Assembly: GCF_020829625.1 (NCBI RefSeq)
Contig: NZ_JAIVFX010000004.1
Location: 327,220 to 391,219 of the forward strand
Source: Nostoc sp. XA010
Lineage (GTDB): Bacteria; Cyanobacteriota; Cyanobacteriia; Cyanobacteriales; Nostocaceae
Direction of reading: 5' to 3'
Length of the DNA: 64,000 nt
Shown: one piece after another, positions 35,690 to 43,496 of the stretch
Position numbering within the stretch: the stretch's first letter is position 1
How the letters are laid out: each line of letters opens with the position of its first letter
The notes under the pieces: model-generated
What the model was told of the DNA's origin: nothing
The model's input: only the letters and a program-made list of their open reading frames with translations
Databases searched by the model: none
Position numbers and translations under genes: made by a program

Positions 35690-36235
35690 TCAAATTTTTT
35701 GTAGATATTCAGGTGGCACATGATCCACTAACCAAACACCATTAGCAGAACAATAGAAGATGTAACCCGCCTGATGCATTGTGGCAGCATGTACAGAAAA
35801 AACTACAGCTTTTCCATGTCTTGCACCAACAGTTTTTGCTGTTGCAATATCTTTTGATAAATGCACATGATGTCGTGACATTTTGCAGAGTCCTGTTTGC
35901 AGAATTAACTCTACAGATTTACGCCCCGTGCCGTGATAAAGCTCATTTGGGGGAACAACAGGTTCTAATTGTAAATCGACTTTTATACTATGTCCTTGGT
36001 TCGCACGAATCAGAGTACCTGTAGAATCAAAAGAAAAGCGTTGTTTATCGTTGGATTCAACTACCGCCTCTAATTCCTGACGGGAAATGGGAAACTTGTT
36101 TTTAGCACAAGCAGTAAGTAGTTCATCAACAGCAACCCAACCACTGGGAGCAAGTTTAATTCCAATTGCATCCGGTGTGTGTCGCAAATATTTGCTGAGA
36201 TATTTGCTAATTTTGACGAGGCGAGAATCACTCAT
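35690..36235 (-). CDS. kptA: RNA 2'-phosphotransferase (KptA/Tpt1 family)
   Basis: NAD+-dependent enzyme that removes a 2'-phosphate from RNA, giving ADP-ribose 1''-2''-cyclic phosphate. In eukaryotes Tpt1 acts after tRNA splicing; in bacteria the native substrate is not established. The 181-residue protein has the N-terminal winged-helix-like SKYLSKYLRHTPDAIGIKLAPSGWVAVDELL, then LYHGTGRKSVELILQTGL, the HHVHLSKD histidine motif and GKAVVFSVHAATM. All the active-site elements (Arg-His in LRH, HGT, HVHLS) are visible. It is convergent with the SDR gene. Confidence 0.9.
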   Translation of the reverse strand: MSDSRLVKISKYLSKYLRHTPDAIGIKLAPSGWVAVDELLTACAKNKFPISRQELEAVVESNDKQRFSFDSTGTLIRANQGHSIKVDLQLEPVVPPNELYHGTGRKSVELILQTGLCKMSRHHVHLSKDIATAKTVGARHGKAVVFSVHAATMHQAGYIFYCSANGVWLVDHVPPEYLQKI

Positions 36236-36308
36236 AAGATTGTGGTTGGCACAAAATATACTACGAAAGTATATTTTTAATGTTACATCACAATTTTCAT
36301 TGATGGTT

Positions 36309-37625
36309 TTAGTTTGTGTAAATTGACAGAATTTGTCTGCCTATCATAGCTAATGCTACCCCAACCATGACCATCAGTGTCACCTTCCCACCCGGAACGA
36401 GTGGTTGATTTATGCTATCTGAGTTTTCTTGTTCTTGACGTTGCTTCCAACTCATTAATGCCGGAATAATTCCACCTAGAATTGAAATACTAAATGTTCC
36501 AGTGTAATCTAGGGCAGTAAAAAAGATACTGGGATTGAGGGTTCCGAGAGTCATTGGAGGGAAAAGAGCAAGCGAATAGAGGGGTAGGCGACTAAAAAGT
36601 TTGCCCTGTGCAATTAGGAAAATATCTTTGAGCAAATCCAGCAATCCGTACACAAATCCAATGAATGATGTAGCGATCGCAAACTCTGAAAAAATAGATA
36701 CTAGCACTCCTAACCATTCCCCCGCGCCACCTGCTCGGAGAACTTGCAGTGGGTCAAAAACACTTCTACCATTAGATGTGCCATGTAGCATATCGGGACT
36801 GATGCTTCCTAAAATTACGGCATTCCACGCCAAGAACATAATTAGAGGAATGACAGAACCAATAAAGATGGACTGACGAATTTTGCGGGCATCTCCTTCG
36901 AGTTGCGTCACAACCACTGGCACAACGTTTTGGAAAAATAGCGCCACAGACATCACTGAAATGGCACTACCAAGGGCACTCCAGTTCTGAAATAACAATT
37001 GGGTACTCTGAATGTGTCCTGCTGCCAAAAACAATAGTCCCAAAAAGGAAACGATGACAATTCCGACAAAGGCGCTGTTTAATTTCTCAATAAACTTTTC
37101 TCGCCCAAGATACATAACGCCACCAAATAAAAGCGTGAAAGTCGTTGTGCCCACCCATGTAGGCAATATCTGCACACTCCAGATTTTTGCCGCCGCAGAT
37201 CCTAAAATCTCTCCACCTTGGGCGATGTATGCTACCAAGAGAGCATAGTGCATGAATAAATATGCCCCACCTGCAAGTCGCCCTCCCACCTTACCAAGGA
37301 TCTTCTCAACAACTGCCAAAAAACCTATACTCGGATGCCCTTCTGTTCGCATTGTGTTTAAAGTTACTTCTGCAACCAGTAACCCTGAAACTAAAGCGTA
37401 GAGCCAAACAACAATCAGCCCAGATGTAGATGGCACAATCCCAGACGGCAGAGTAACGGCTGGTAAGGCGAGAATCCCAGCCCCAATGGTGGTTCCCGCA
37501 ATTAATGCAGTATTTCCCAATACACTACCCGGTTGATGATTGAGCTTTTTTCCATCAAATTCGAGATGAGAAAACAACCGAGTGACTTGCTCTGAATCTT
37601 CGGGAAAAGTCTTTATGGAAACCAT
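36309..37625 (-). CDS. Aromatic amino acid permease (tyrosine-transport family)
   Basis: Inner-membrane transporter of the hydroxy/aromatic amino acid permease family (TyrP/Mtr-like), 438 residues with about eleven hydrophobic helices. The first helix carries GNTALIAGTTIGAGILALPAVTLPSG, typical of the APC fold substrate site. A short N-terminal cytoplasmic tail precedes it. Cyanobacterial genes of this class are usually annotated as tyrosine permeases. It lies 4.5 kb beyond the end of the scytonemin operon on the same strand, separated by unrelated genes, so a functional link is possible but unproven. Confidence 0.85.
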   Translation of the reverse strand: MVSIKTFPEDSEQVTRLFSHLEFDGKKLNHQPGSVLGNTALIAGTTIGAGILALPAVTLPSGIVPSTSGLIVVWLYALVSGLLVAEVTLNTMRTEGHPSIGFLAVVEKILGKVGGRLAGGAYLFMHYALLVAYIAQGGEILGSAAAKIWSVQILPTWVGTTTFTLLFGGVMYLGREKFIEKLNSAFVGIVIVSFLGLLFLAAGHIQSTQLLFQNWSALGSAISVMSVALFFQNVVPVVVTQLEGDARKIRQSIFIGSVIPLIMFLAWNAVILGSISPDMLHGTSNGRSVFDPLQVLRAGGAGEWLGVLVSIFSEFAIATSFIGFVYGLLDLLKDIFLIAQGKLFSRLPLYSLALFPPMTLGTLNPSIFFTALDYTGTFSISILGGIIPALMSWKQRQEQENSDSINQPLVPGGKVTLMVMVGVALAMIGRQILSIYTN

Positions 37626-38012
37626 ACTGAATATCCGTACTTAAACCAATCAATGTTAACATATGTAAATATTCTTGATTAAAAGCCTGATATTGCTGCT
37701 TTTTCAGCTAAATATTCCTGATAAATAAGCGACGCCGAATAGCCCGTCGTAGACATCGCCCAAATCAAACCCATCATCAAAAGTGCAGAAGTACGATCGC
37801 CTGCATTAACTCCATCGTCATAAATGCGATGCCGAATAGCCCGTCGTAGACATCGCTTATGACAAAGTTGCTTAGAGTGCGATCGCCCCTAGTAAAGTAG
37901 CAGATGTGATTACAGTAACTAGCTATACACGATACTTATAAAATTAAACTAATAGATTGATTTGTAGCTAGACTTAAGCTAATAGATTAATTTTAAAAGA
38001 CAACAGGGCTAG
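37626..38012. other. Intergenic region with direct repeats
   Basis: Contains two copies of a 26-bp sequence (37734-37759 and 37831-37856) beginning gccgaatagcccgtcg and ending gacatcgc. Degenerate versions appear again at 38823-38845 and 38871-38887. No gene is supported. Confidence 0.6.
37734..37856. repeat. 26-bp direct repeat pair
   Basis: Two perfect 26-bp copies, 97 bases apart start to start, sharing agcccgtcgtagacatcgc. The related copies beyond the HNH gene mean the repeat family brackets the 38013-38776 gene pair. Confidence 0.65.
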
Positions 38013-38372
38013 ATGATGCAAATCACTGTTGAGGTATCTGAGGAGCTAGGACAGAAATTACAGCAGTTCCAAGACCGTTTACAAGAGATAGTAGAACGCG
38101 GTCTCCAAGAATTATTGAGCGAACAGTCTGGCAATTTTCTCGATGAGAAACAGATTATTGGGTTGTTGGCCAGTCAGCCTACAGCAGAACAAATTCTAGC
38201 AATCCGACCCTCACCAGAATTCCAGGCTCGTGTCAGTGATTTGCTAGCACAAAGTAAAGCAGGAACACTTTCAGCCAAAGGTGAAGCTGAACTAGAACGC
38301 TATCTGACGATAGAACATCTTGTCCGTATGGCAAAAGCTCATACCTTCGAGCAACTACGCCAAAACCCATGA
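38013..38372 (+). CDS. Hypothetical protein paired with an HNH nuclease gene
   Basis: A 119-residue helical, acidic protein (QITVEVSEELGQKLQQFQDRLQEIVERGLQELL...AEQILAIRPSPEFQARVSDLLAQSKAGTLSAKGEAELERYLTIEHLVRMAKA). The N-terminal strand and helix resemble small antitoxin-type dimerisation domains, but no family is certain. It starts at ATG ATG (38013 or 38016). Its stop overlaps the start of the HNH gene in ATGA (38369-38372), so the two are translationally coupled. In cyanobacteria this kind of protein often precedes the same HNH type. Confidence 0.7.
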   Translation: MMQITVEVSEELGQKLQQFQDRLQEIVERGLQELLSEQSGNFLDEKQIIGLLASQPTAEQILAIRPSPEFQARVSDLLAQSKAGTLSAKGEAELERYLTIEHLVRMAKAHTFEQLRQNP

Positions 38373-38776
38373 CTTATGTATCAGCCCAATTACGGAAACT
38401 CGTAATTGAGCGAGCGAACCGAAGGTGTGAGTACTACTTATTTCCTCAGAGTGCTGCACTATTTAGCTTTGAGATGGAACATATTATTGCCGAAAAACAT
38501 CGTGGTACTACTGAAGTAGAGAATCTAGCTCTCGCCTGCCCATACTGTAATCGTGCAAAGGGTACTGATTTGGGGTCAATCGATCCTGAAACCGGGAAAC
38601 TAACACCCTTTTTCAATCCAAGGACTCAAAAATGGAGCGATCACTTTCAGCTGAATGGAGCAGACATTACACCATTGACAGCAGTTGGGCGAGTAACTAT
38701 TGCAATTCTCCAATTTAATCAATCAGAGCGGTTAGAAGAACGGGGCAGATTGATTTCAACAGGTCAGTATTTTTAG
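38369..38776 (+). CDS. HNH endonuclease family protein with one lost zinc cysteine
   Basis: A 135-residue protein with an HNH core: Glu37-His38 (MEHIIAEKHRG), Asn52 (VENLALACPYCN), and Cys57-x2-Cys60 of the zinc knuckle. The first half of the knuckle normally reads C-x2-C; here Cys20 is present but residue 23 is Tyr (CEYY, codon TAC at 38435). One G-to-A change from TGC would explain this. Zinc binding and folding may be impaired, so the nuclease may be weak or inactive. It overlaps the preceding gene by 4 bases. Target unknown; possibly a toxin-like or mobile-element-associated nuclease. Confidence 0.8.
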   Translation: MTYVSAQLRKLVIERANRRCEYYLFPQSAALFSFEMEHIIAEKHRGTTEVENLALACPYCNRAKGTDLGSIDPETGKLTPFFNPRTQKWSDHFQLNGADITPLTAVGRVTIAILQFNQSERLEERGRLISTGQYF

Positions 38777-38913
38777 GTTTACTGTTTATCTTCATGCCAC
38801 TAAGCTATTTATTTGACTTGCGACGTAGCCCGTCCTAGGCATCGGTTACATCAAAACTGCATAGGCGCAGCCCGCCGTAGACATCGCAGTTTGTCTATTG
38901 GGAATTTAACTTT

Positions 38914-39891
38914 TCAATCCAATCCCACAGAAAACAATTTACCAACTTGCGCCAAATCTACATTTCCACCACTGATGATGACACCAACTCTCGCCTCTGG
39001 TGCTGTCACCACACCTTCGAGTAAGGCTGCTGCTGCAAGTACTCCAGTGGGTTCAACTACAATTTTCAGACGTTCCCACAAGAAAAACATGGTGCGAAGA
39101 ATCGCTTCTTCAGATACCGTCACCATATCATCGACGTAATGCAGCACTAGGGGGAAAGTAATTTGACCAAGGCTAGGAGTCCGCGCACCATCAGCGATGG
39201 TATCAGGATTTTTGACAGTTTGCAGAGTTTTGGTGTGAAAAGAGCGGCTAGCATCGTCGGCAAGGGCTGGTTCTACCCCGATTACTCTACAATTGGGTAA
39301 AAGTGACTTGGCTGCGATCGCACACCCTGAAAGTAATCCGCCACCGCCACAACAAACTAATAGTAAGTCCAACTCACCAACTTTTTGGATCAGTTCTAAA
39401 GCAGTTGTTCCTTGTCCGGCGACTACATGGGGATGATCGTAAGGGGGAATCAGAGTGAGAGAACGATTATCTGCTAAATCTTGAGCTAATTCTTCCCGAT
39501 TCGTTTCTTGGCGATTGTATAAAATTATCTCTGCACCATAGCCACGAGTAGCAGTTTGTTTAACAGCAGGTGCATCATCAGGCATGACAATAGTGGTGGG
39601 AATATTTAGTAATTGCCCAGATAAAGCGATCGCTTGGGCATGATTTCCCGATGAATAGGTGATAACGCCTGTTTGTTTTTGTGCTACCGATAGTTGCGTT
39701 AAGGCATTGTACGCCCCTCTAAATTTAAATGCCCCTGTGCGTTGAAAGTTTTCGCACTTAAAGAACACTTGGCTATAGGTGCGATCGTTAACAATTCTAG
39801 AAGTCAGCACAGGTGTACGGTGGGCAATCCCCAAAATTCGGTCTTGTGCTGCTTGCACGTCAGTTATACTAACGGAATTATGCTGTGGCAT
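38914..39891 (-). CDS. Threonine dehydratase / serine racemase-like PLP enzyme
   Basis: Fold-type II PLP enzyme of about 325 residues. The Schiff-base lysine is in TGAFKFRGAYNAL, the phosphate and substrate loop in YSSGNHAQAIALSG, and the PLP phosphate-binding glycine loop in CCGGGGLLSGCAIA. The short form without a C-terminal ACT regulatory domain points to catabolic threonine/serine dehydratase, serine racemase or 3-hydroxyaspartate dehydratase; sequence alone does not separate them. The ATG at 39891 fits family N-termini better than 39918. It is divergent from phoD. Confidence 0.82.
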   Translation of the reverse strand: MPQHNSVSITDVQAAQDRILGIAHRTPVLTSRIVNDRTYSQVFFKCENFQRTGAFKFRGAYNALTQLSVAQKQTGVITYSSGNHAQAIALSGQLLNIPTTIVMPDDAPAVKQTATRGYGAEIILYNRQETNREELAQDLADNRSLTLIPPYDHPHVVAGQGTTALELIQKVGELDLLLVCCGGGGLLSGCAIAAKSLLPNCRVIGVEPALADDASRSFHTKTLQTVKNPDTIADGARTPSLGQITFPLVLHYVDDMVTVSEEAILRTMFFLWERLKIVVEPTGVLAAAALLEGVVTAPEARVGVIISGGNVDLAQVGKLFSVGLD

Positions 39892-40227
39892 TGATAGCGA
39901 TATTAATATTAAGGGCAAATCCTCTCAAACAAAGGTAATTGTAAGATACCAGAAGTTCGGCTGACTTTTCCGGGATGAAACTGCAACCCTCGCTTCTCTA
40001 CGAGACGCTGCGCGTAGCTTGCTTCTCCGTAGGAGTACGCTCGAATTCACGCATTTAATTCCTAAATTTGGAAGTTCCTAAATTCTAGCGACTGACGCAT
40101 GTATTTTGTTTTGGTAAAAGAATTAGGGTTGTGTTGGAATAATCAAGGCTTAACCTGATTGCAAAGAAGCATTAAAGTTGCGCTGTTACACTTTGGTGTG
40201 ATTCAAACGCGACAACAAGGGGAGTAT
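39892..40227. other. Divergent spacer between the PLP enzyme and phoD
   Basis: Contains a palindromic repeat cluster at 39995-40045 (cttctctacgagacgctgc, gcttctccgtaggagtac) and a Pho-box-like site at 40149-40178. No gene is supported. Confidence 0.45.
40149..40178 (+). promoter_or_regulatory. Candidate Pho box upstream of phoD
   Basis: CTTAACCT at 40149-40156 matches the cyanobacterial PhoB/SphR repeat exactly. At the expected 11-base spacing come TGCAAAGA (poor) and ATTAAAGT (partial). It is 50 bases before the phoD start. Only one of three repeats is perfect, so this is tentative. Confidence 0.4.
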
Positions 40228-41823
40228 ATGCAGAACTTCAACTTCGAGCGCTTGCTATCAAGTCGCTTGAGACGGCGACAAGTTTTGATTGGCACTGGAG
40301 CCTTAACTGGTTTTGCAATCGCTAATCAATGGTCTAACAAAGTTCTCGCCCAGCCCCGATTCTCTAATTATCCTTTTAGTCTGGGTGTTGCTTCTGGTGA
40401 ACCACTTCCAGATAATGTAGTGCTGTGGACGCGTTTAGCCCCCGATCCTCTTAATGGTGGTGGAATGCCACCATATAATGTTCCTGTGCAATGGCAGATT
40501 GCTACCGACGAAAAGATGCGGCAAGTTGTCCGCAGTGGCACACAGATGGCTACTCCAGAATTTGGACACTCTGTTCATGTAGAAGTGCAGGGACTAAAAC
40601 CCGCCCGTTGGTACTGGTATCAATTTAAGGTAGGTAATCAAGTCAGTCCTATTGGACGAACTCGCACTGCTCCTAACCCGCGCGATCGCGTTGAGCGCTT
40701 CCGTTTTGCCTTCGCTTCCTGTCAAAACTGGGAGCAAGGATACTTCGCCGCCTACAAAAACATGGCTCAAGAAGATTTAGATTTGGTGGTTCACCTCGGT
40801 GATTACATTTACGAGGGAGCGCCCAGAACGAATGCACTCCGACCTCATGAAGGTAATGGAGAGCCAGTGACACTGGAGGAGTATCGCAATCGCCACGCCC
40901 AATACAAAACTGACCCCAACCTGCAACAGACTCATGCTGCATTTCCTTGGATAGTCACTTGGGACGACCACGAAGTTGACAATAATTGGGCGGATGAAAT
41001 TCCTCAAGATCCAGAACAACAATCACGCCAAGTTTTTCTAGCTCGCCGTGCTGCTGCTTTTCAAGCATACTACGAACACATGCCACTGCGGGATTTTTCA
41101 AAACCTAGAGGCATTGATATGCAGCTGTATCGACGCTTAAACTTCGGTAACTTGGTTGAATTTAATGTTCTCGATACTCGTCAATATCGTAGCGACCAAC
41201 CTTGTAACGACACTATTGAACCACGCTGTCCAGAAGCTCTCGATCCAAATGCCACTATGACTGGTACTGAACAAGAGCAGTGGTTGTTCCGCAATCTAGA
41301 GCGCTCTGGGGCACGCTGGAATGTTCTTGCTCAACAGGTTGTCTTTACCCAGCATGACTGGACAGCAGGCCCTGAGGCTGCCTTTAATGTGGATGCTTGG
41401 GATGGCTATGTAGCTGCCCGTAGCCGTATTCTCAACTTCCTTGCTCAACGTCAGCCAGCCAACCCAGTTGTCATTACTGGTGACACACACTCCAGTTGGG
41501 TAAGCGACCTGAAAGCTGATTACAATAACCCTAACTCTGCTACAGTGGGTACAGAGTTTGTCGGCACATCGATTACCTCAAGCTTTGGCGCTAGTGACCG
41601 AATTGAGAAGGCTTTACCAGAAAGTCCGTGGGTAAAATATTTTAATGGTAGACAACGCGGTTATGTTGTTTGTGACCTCAATCATCAGCGTTGGCGTAGT
41701 GACTATCGACTACTGGCTCCATCTCCAGAGACTGGGCCTACTGTGTCTAACCCAAATGCCCCAATCATATCGACAGTCTCGTTTGAATTGCCGAATCAGG
41801 GGAGAGTGGAGCGGGTTCAATAG
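40228..41823 (+). CDS. phoD: Alkaline phosphatase D, Tat-exported
   Basis: Secreted Ca2+/Fe3+-dependent phosphomonoesterase or phosphodiesterase that releases phosphate from organic esters. The signal peptide has a twin-arginine motif (SRLRRRQVLIGTGALTG, about residues 12-28) and an AQP cleavage region, so it is exported folded. An N-terminal Fn3-like domain (PFSLGVASGEPLPDNVVLWTRL) is typical of PhoD. Catalytic elements include FASCQNWEQGYF, HLGDYIYEG near 190, WDDHEVDNNWAD near 248 and VVITGDTHSSW near 418. Start ATG 40228 follows GGGGAG; an upstream TTG frame is ignored. At 531 residues it is full length. Confidence 0.93.
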   Translation: MQNFNFERLLSSRLRRRQVLIGTGALTGFAIANQWSNKVLAQPRFSNYPFSLGVASGEPLPDNVVLWTRLAPDPLNGGGMPPYNVPVQWQIATDEKMRQVVRSGTQMATPEFGHSVHVEVQGLKPARWYWYQFKVGNQVSPIGRTRTAPNPRDRVERFRFAFASCQNWEQGYFAAYKNMAQEDLDLVVHLGDYIYEGAPRTNALRPHEGNGEPVTLEEYRNRHAQYKTDPNLQQTHAAFPWIVTWDDHEVDNNWADEIPQDPEQQSRQVFLARRAAAFQAYYEHMPLRDFSKPRGIDMQLYRRLNFGNLVEFNVLDTRQYRSDQPCNDTIEPRCPEALDPNATMTGTEQEQWLFRNLERSGARWNVLAQQVVFTQHDWTAGPEAAFNVDAWDGYVAARSRILNFLAQRQPANPVVITGDTHSSWVSDLKADYNNPNSATVGTEFVGTSITSSFGASDRIEKALPESPWVKYFNGRQRGYVVCDLNHQRWRSDYRLLAPSPETGPTVSNPNAPIISTVSFELPNQGRVERVQ

Positions 41824-42118
41824 AAAAACGAACCGCATACTTCTAGTACCGCAAGGCGGAAGTCACGCATTCAAAAGTCAAAAGTATTATGGAATCAGCT
41901 TTTTAGGGATTTTAAATGGTTGCTCTATTTCCGCCGTGGTGTACTAGGTCGAAGCAATCTACGCGTAGCATCTCCTAGAGAAGGGCGCAAAGTACACAAA
42001 GAACAGAGGGTTTGAGAGAGCTATTTTCAAGAAAACCTGATCAACGGATTTTCTAGATGAAAGAATCTGTTGATCAGGTTTAACCATTTGCAAAAAATCG
42101 GCTAAGATTAGGCTCTAT
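41824..42118. other. Convergent spacer between phoD and the scytonemin cluster
   Basis: Contains a palindromic repeat (ctacgcgtag, tctcctagaga) at 41960-41985 and the hairpin at 42033-42081. No gene. Confidence 0.5.
42033..42081 (-). terminator. Terminator of the scytonemin cluster
   Basis: aaacctgatcaacggatt (42033-42050) pairs with aatctgttgatcaggttt (42064-42081) over 18 positions with one G-T pair and a 13-base loop. On the minus strand it is followed by ttttcttg. It lies 38 bases after the aroG stop, so it should end the long minus-strand transcript. Confidence 0.75.
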
Positions 42119-43219
42119 CTACTTTGAGAGTTCTGGCGTTAAGAGAATGCGGCTTTCACCAATGCTACCAAATGCAGGTGTAGACCAGCGATCGACTACT
42201 TTGCCCAGAACTGACATATCTTGAACTAAGCGGTCAAATTTATCAGGGGTGAGAGATTGGGGCCCATCGGATAAAGCTTTTGCGGGATTGGGGTGAACTT
42301 CAATCATTAAGGAATCTGTACCAGCTGCGATCGCAGCCATTGCCATTGATGGAACATATTCAGACCTACCAGTACCATGACTAGGATCAATCATAATCGG
42401 TAAATGGGTGAGCGATCGCAACACCGGAAGCACTGATAAATCTAAAGTATTCCGAGCATATTTGCCATCAAAGGTTCTAATTCCCCGTTCACAAAGAATC
42501 ACATTGGGATTTCCAGATGCCAAAATATATTCTGCCGCCATCAACCACTCGTCAATTGTGGCAGACATCCCCCGCTTGAGTAGCACGGGTTTATCTTGAG
42601 CGCCTACCTTTTTGAGCAACGAGAAGTTGTGCATATTTCGCGCTCCGATTTGGATGATGTCAGCTATTTTCGCCACTGCTGATAAATCCGCAGCATCCAT
42701 GAGTTCTGTAACGATACCCAAACCAGTAGCTTCCCGCGCTGCTGCTAACAAATCTAAAGCGCTTTCACCATAACCTTGAAATGCATAAGGTGAAGTGCGG
42801 GGTTTGTAAGCTCCACCACGCAGAAACTGCGCTCCTGCTGCCTTGACGCGCTTTGCTGTTTCGACAATCATCGCTTCATTTTCAACGGAACAAGGCCCGG
42901 CTACCACTACGATGGGATGACGTTCGCCGAAATAGACATCACCGTTAGGTGTAGGTACAACAACCTCGCTGGCTTCTCCATGTCGGAATTCTCGGCTTAC
43001 ACGCTTGAAAGGTTGTTGCACTCGTAATACTTGCTCAATCCAAGGGCTGAATTCCTGAACCTGTAATTTATCGATGCTAGTGGTATCACCAATTAGCCCC
43101 AGCACAGCTTTATGAGTGCCAACGCTTTTTTCTACCGTGACTCCCCAAGTCTCACTCACTTCTTGGCTGATGCGAGTAATTTCTTCAACAGGTGTACCGC
43201 TCTTAAGTATGATAATCAT
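42119..43219 (-). CDS. aroG: 3-deoxy-7-phosphoheptulonate (DAHP) synthase
   Basis: First enzyme of the shikimate pathway: phosphoenolpyruvate plus erythrose 4-phosphate gives DAHP. It is the type I-beta form, with an N-terminal ferredoxin-like domain (about residues 1-90: ILKSGTPVEEITRISQEVSETWGVTVEKSVGTHKAVLGLIGD) followed by the TIM barrel. Active-site pieces include VVVAGPCSVENEAMIVETA, FLRGGAYKPRTSPYAFQG, VLLKRGMSATIDEWLMAAEYI and IMIDPSHGTGRSEYV. It is the last gene of the scytonemin cluster and presumably a copy dedicated to supplying aromatic precursors. AAGGA precedes the ATG. Confidence 0.93.
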   Translation of the reverse strand: MIIILKSGTPVEEITRISQEVSETWGVTVEKSVGTHKAVLGLIGDTTSIDKLQVQEFSPWIEQVLRVQQPFKRVSREFRHGEASEVVVPTPNGDVYFGERHPIVVVAGPCSVENEAMIVETAKRVKAAGAQFLRGGAYKPRTSPYAFQGYGESALDLLAAAREATGLGIVTELMDAADLSAVAKIADIIQIGARNMHNFSLLKKVGAQDKPVLLKRGMSATIDEWLMAAEYILASGNPNVILCERGIRTFDGKYARNTLDLSVLPVLRSLTHLPIMIDPSHGTGRSEYVPSMAMAAIAAGTDSLMIEVHPNPAKALSDGPQSLTPDKFDRLVQDMSVLGKVVDRWSTPAFGSIGESRILLTPELSK

Positions 43220-43260
43220 CTATTTTTCCTTGTATATAGTTTGGGTGGACTAATCTTTAC

Positions 43261-43438
43261 AGGTCGATGCATTGGCATTGCAGGTCGATGCATTGGCATT
43301 GCAGGTCGATACATTGGCATTGCAGGTCGATGCATTGGCATTGCAGGTCGATGCATTGGCATTGCAGGTCGATGCATTGGCATTGCAGGTCGATGCATTG
43401 GCATTGCAGGTCGATGCATTGTTATTGCAGGCCGAGGT
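43261..43438. repeat. 21-bp tandem repeat array between aroG and trpD
   Basis: Eight 21-bp units (aggtcgatgcattgg plus cattgc) start at 43261, 43282, 43303, 43324, 43345, 43366, 43387 and 43408, followed by a degenerate ninth. One unit has atacattgg and the last gttattgc; otherwise they are identical. The period is a multiple of three, so frames stay open on both strands (MHRPAMP repeats on the minus strand), but nothing indicates translation. It lies in the spacer upstream of aroG. Confidence 0.9.
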
Positions 43439-43496
43439 GTAGGGCAACTTTAGAAGACTTGCGTCTACACCGTAGCTCCTTGTATGAGAGGTTCGT

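Noticed and set aside
43216..43453. Open frames in the 21-bp array (MHRPAMP, HWHCRSM and ASTCNAN repeats)
   Set aside because: All frames are open only because the period is a multiple of three; none has a ribosome binding site or non-repeat flanks.
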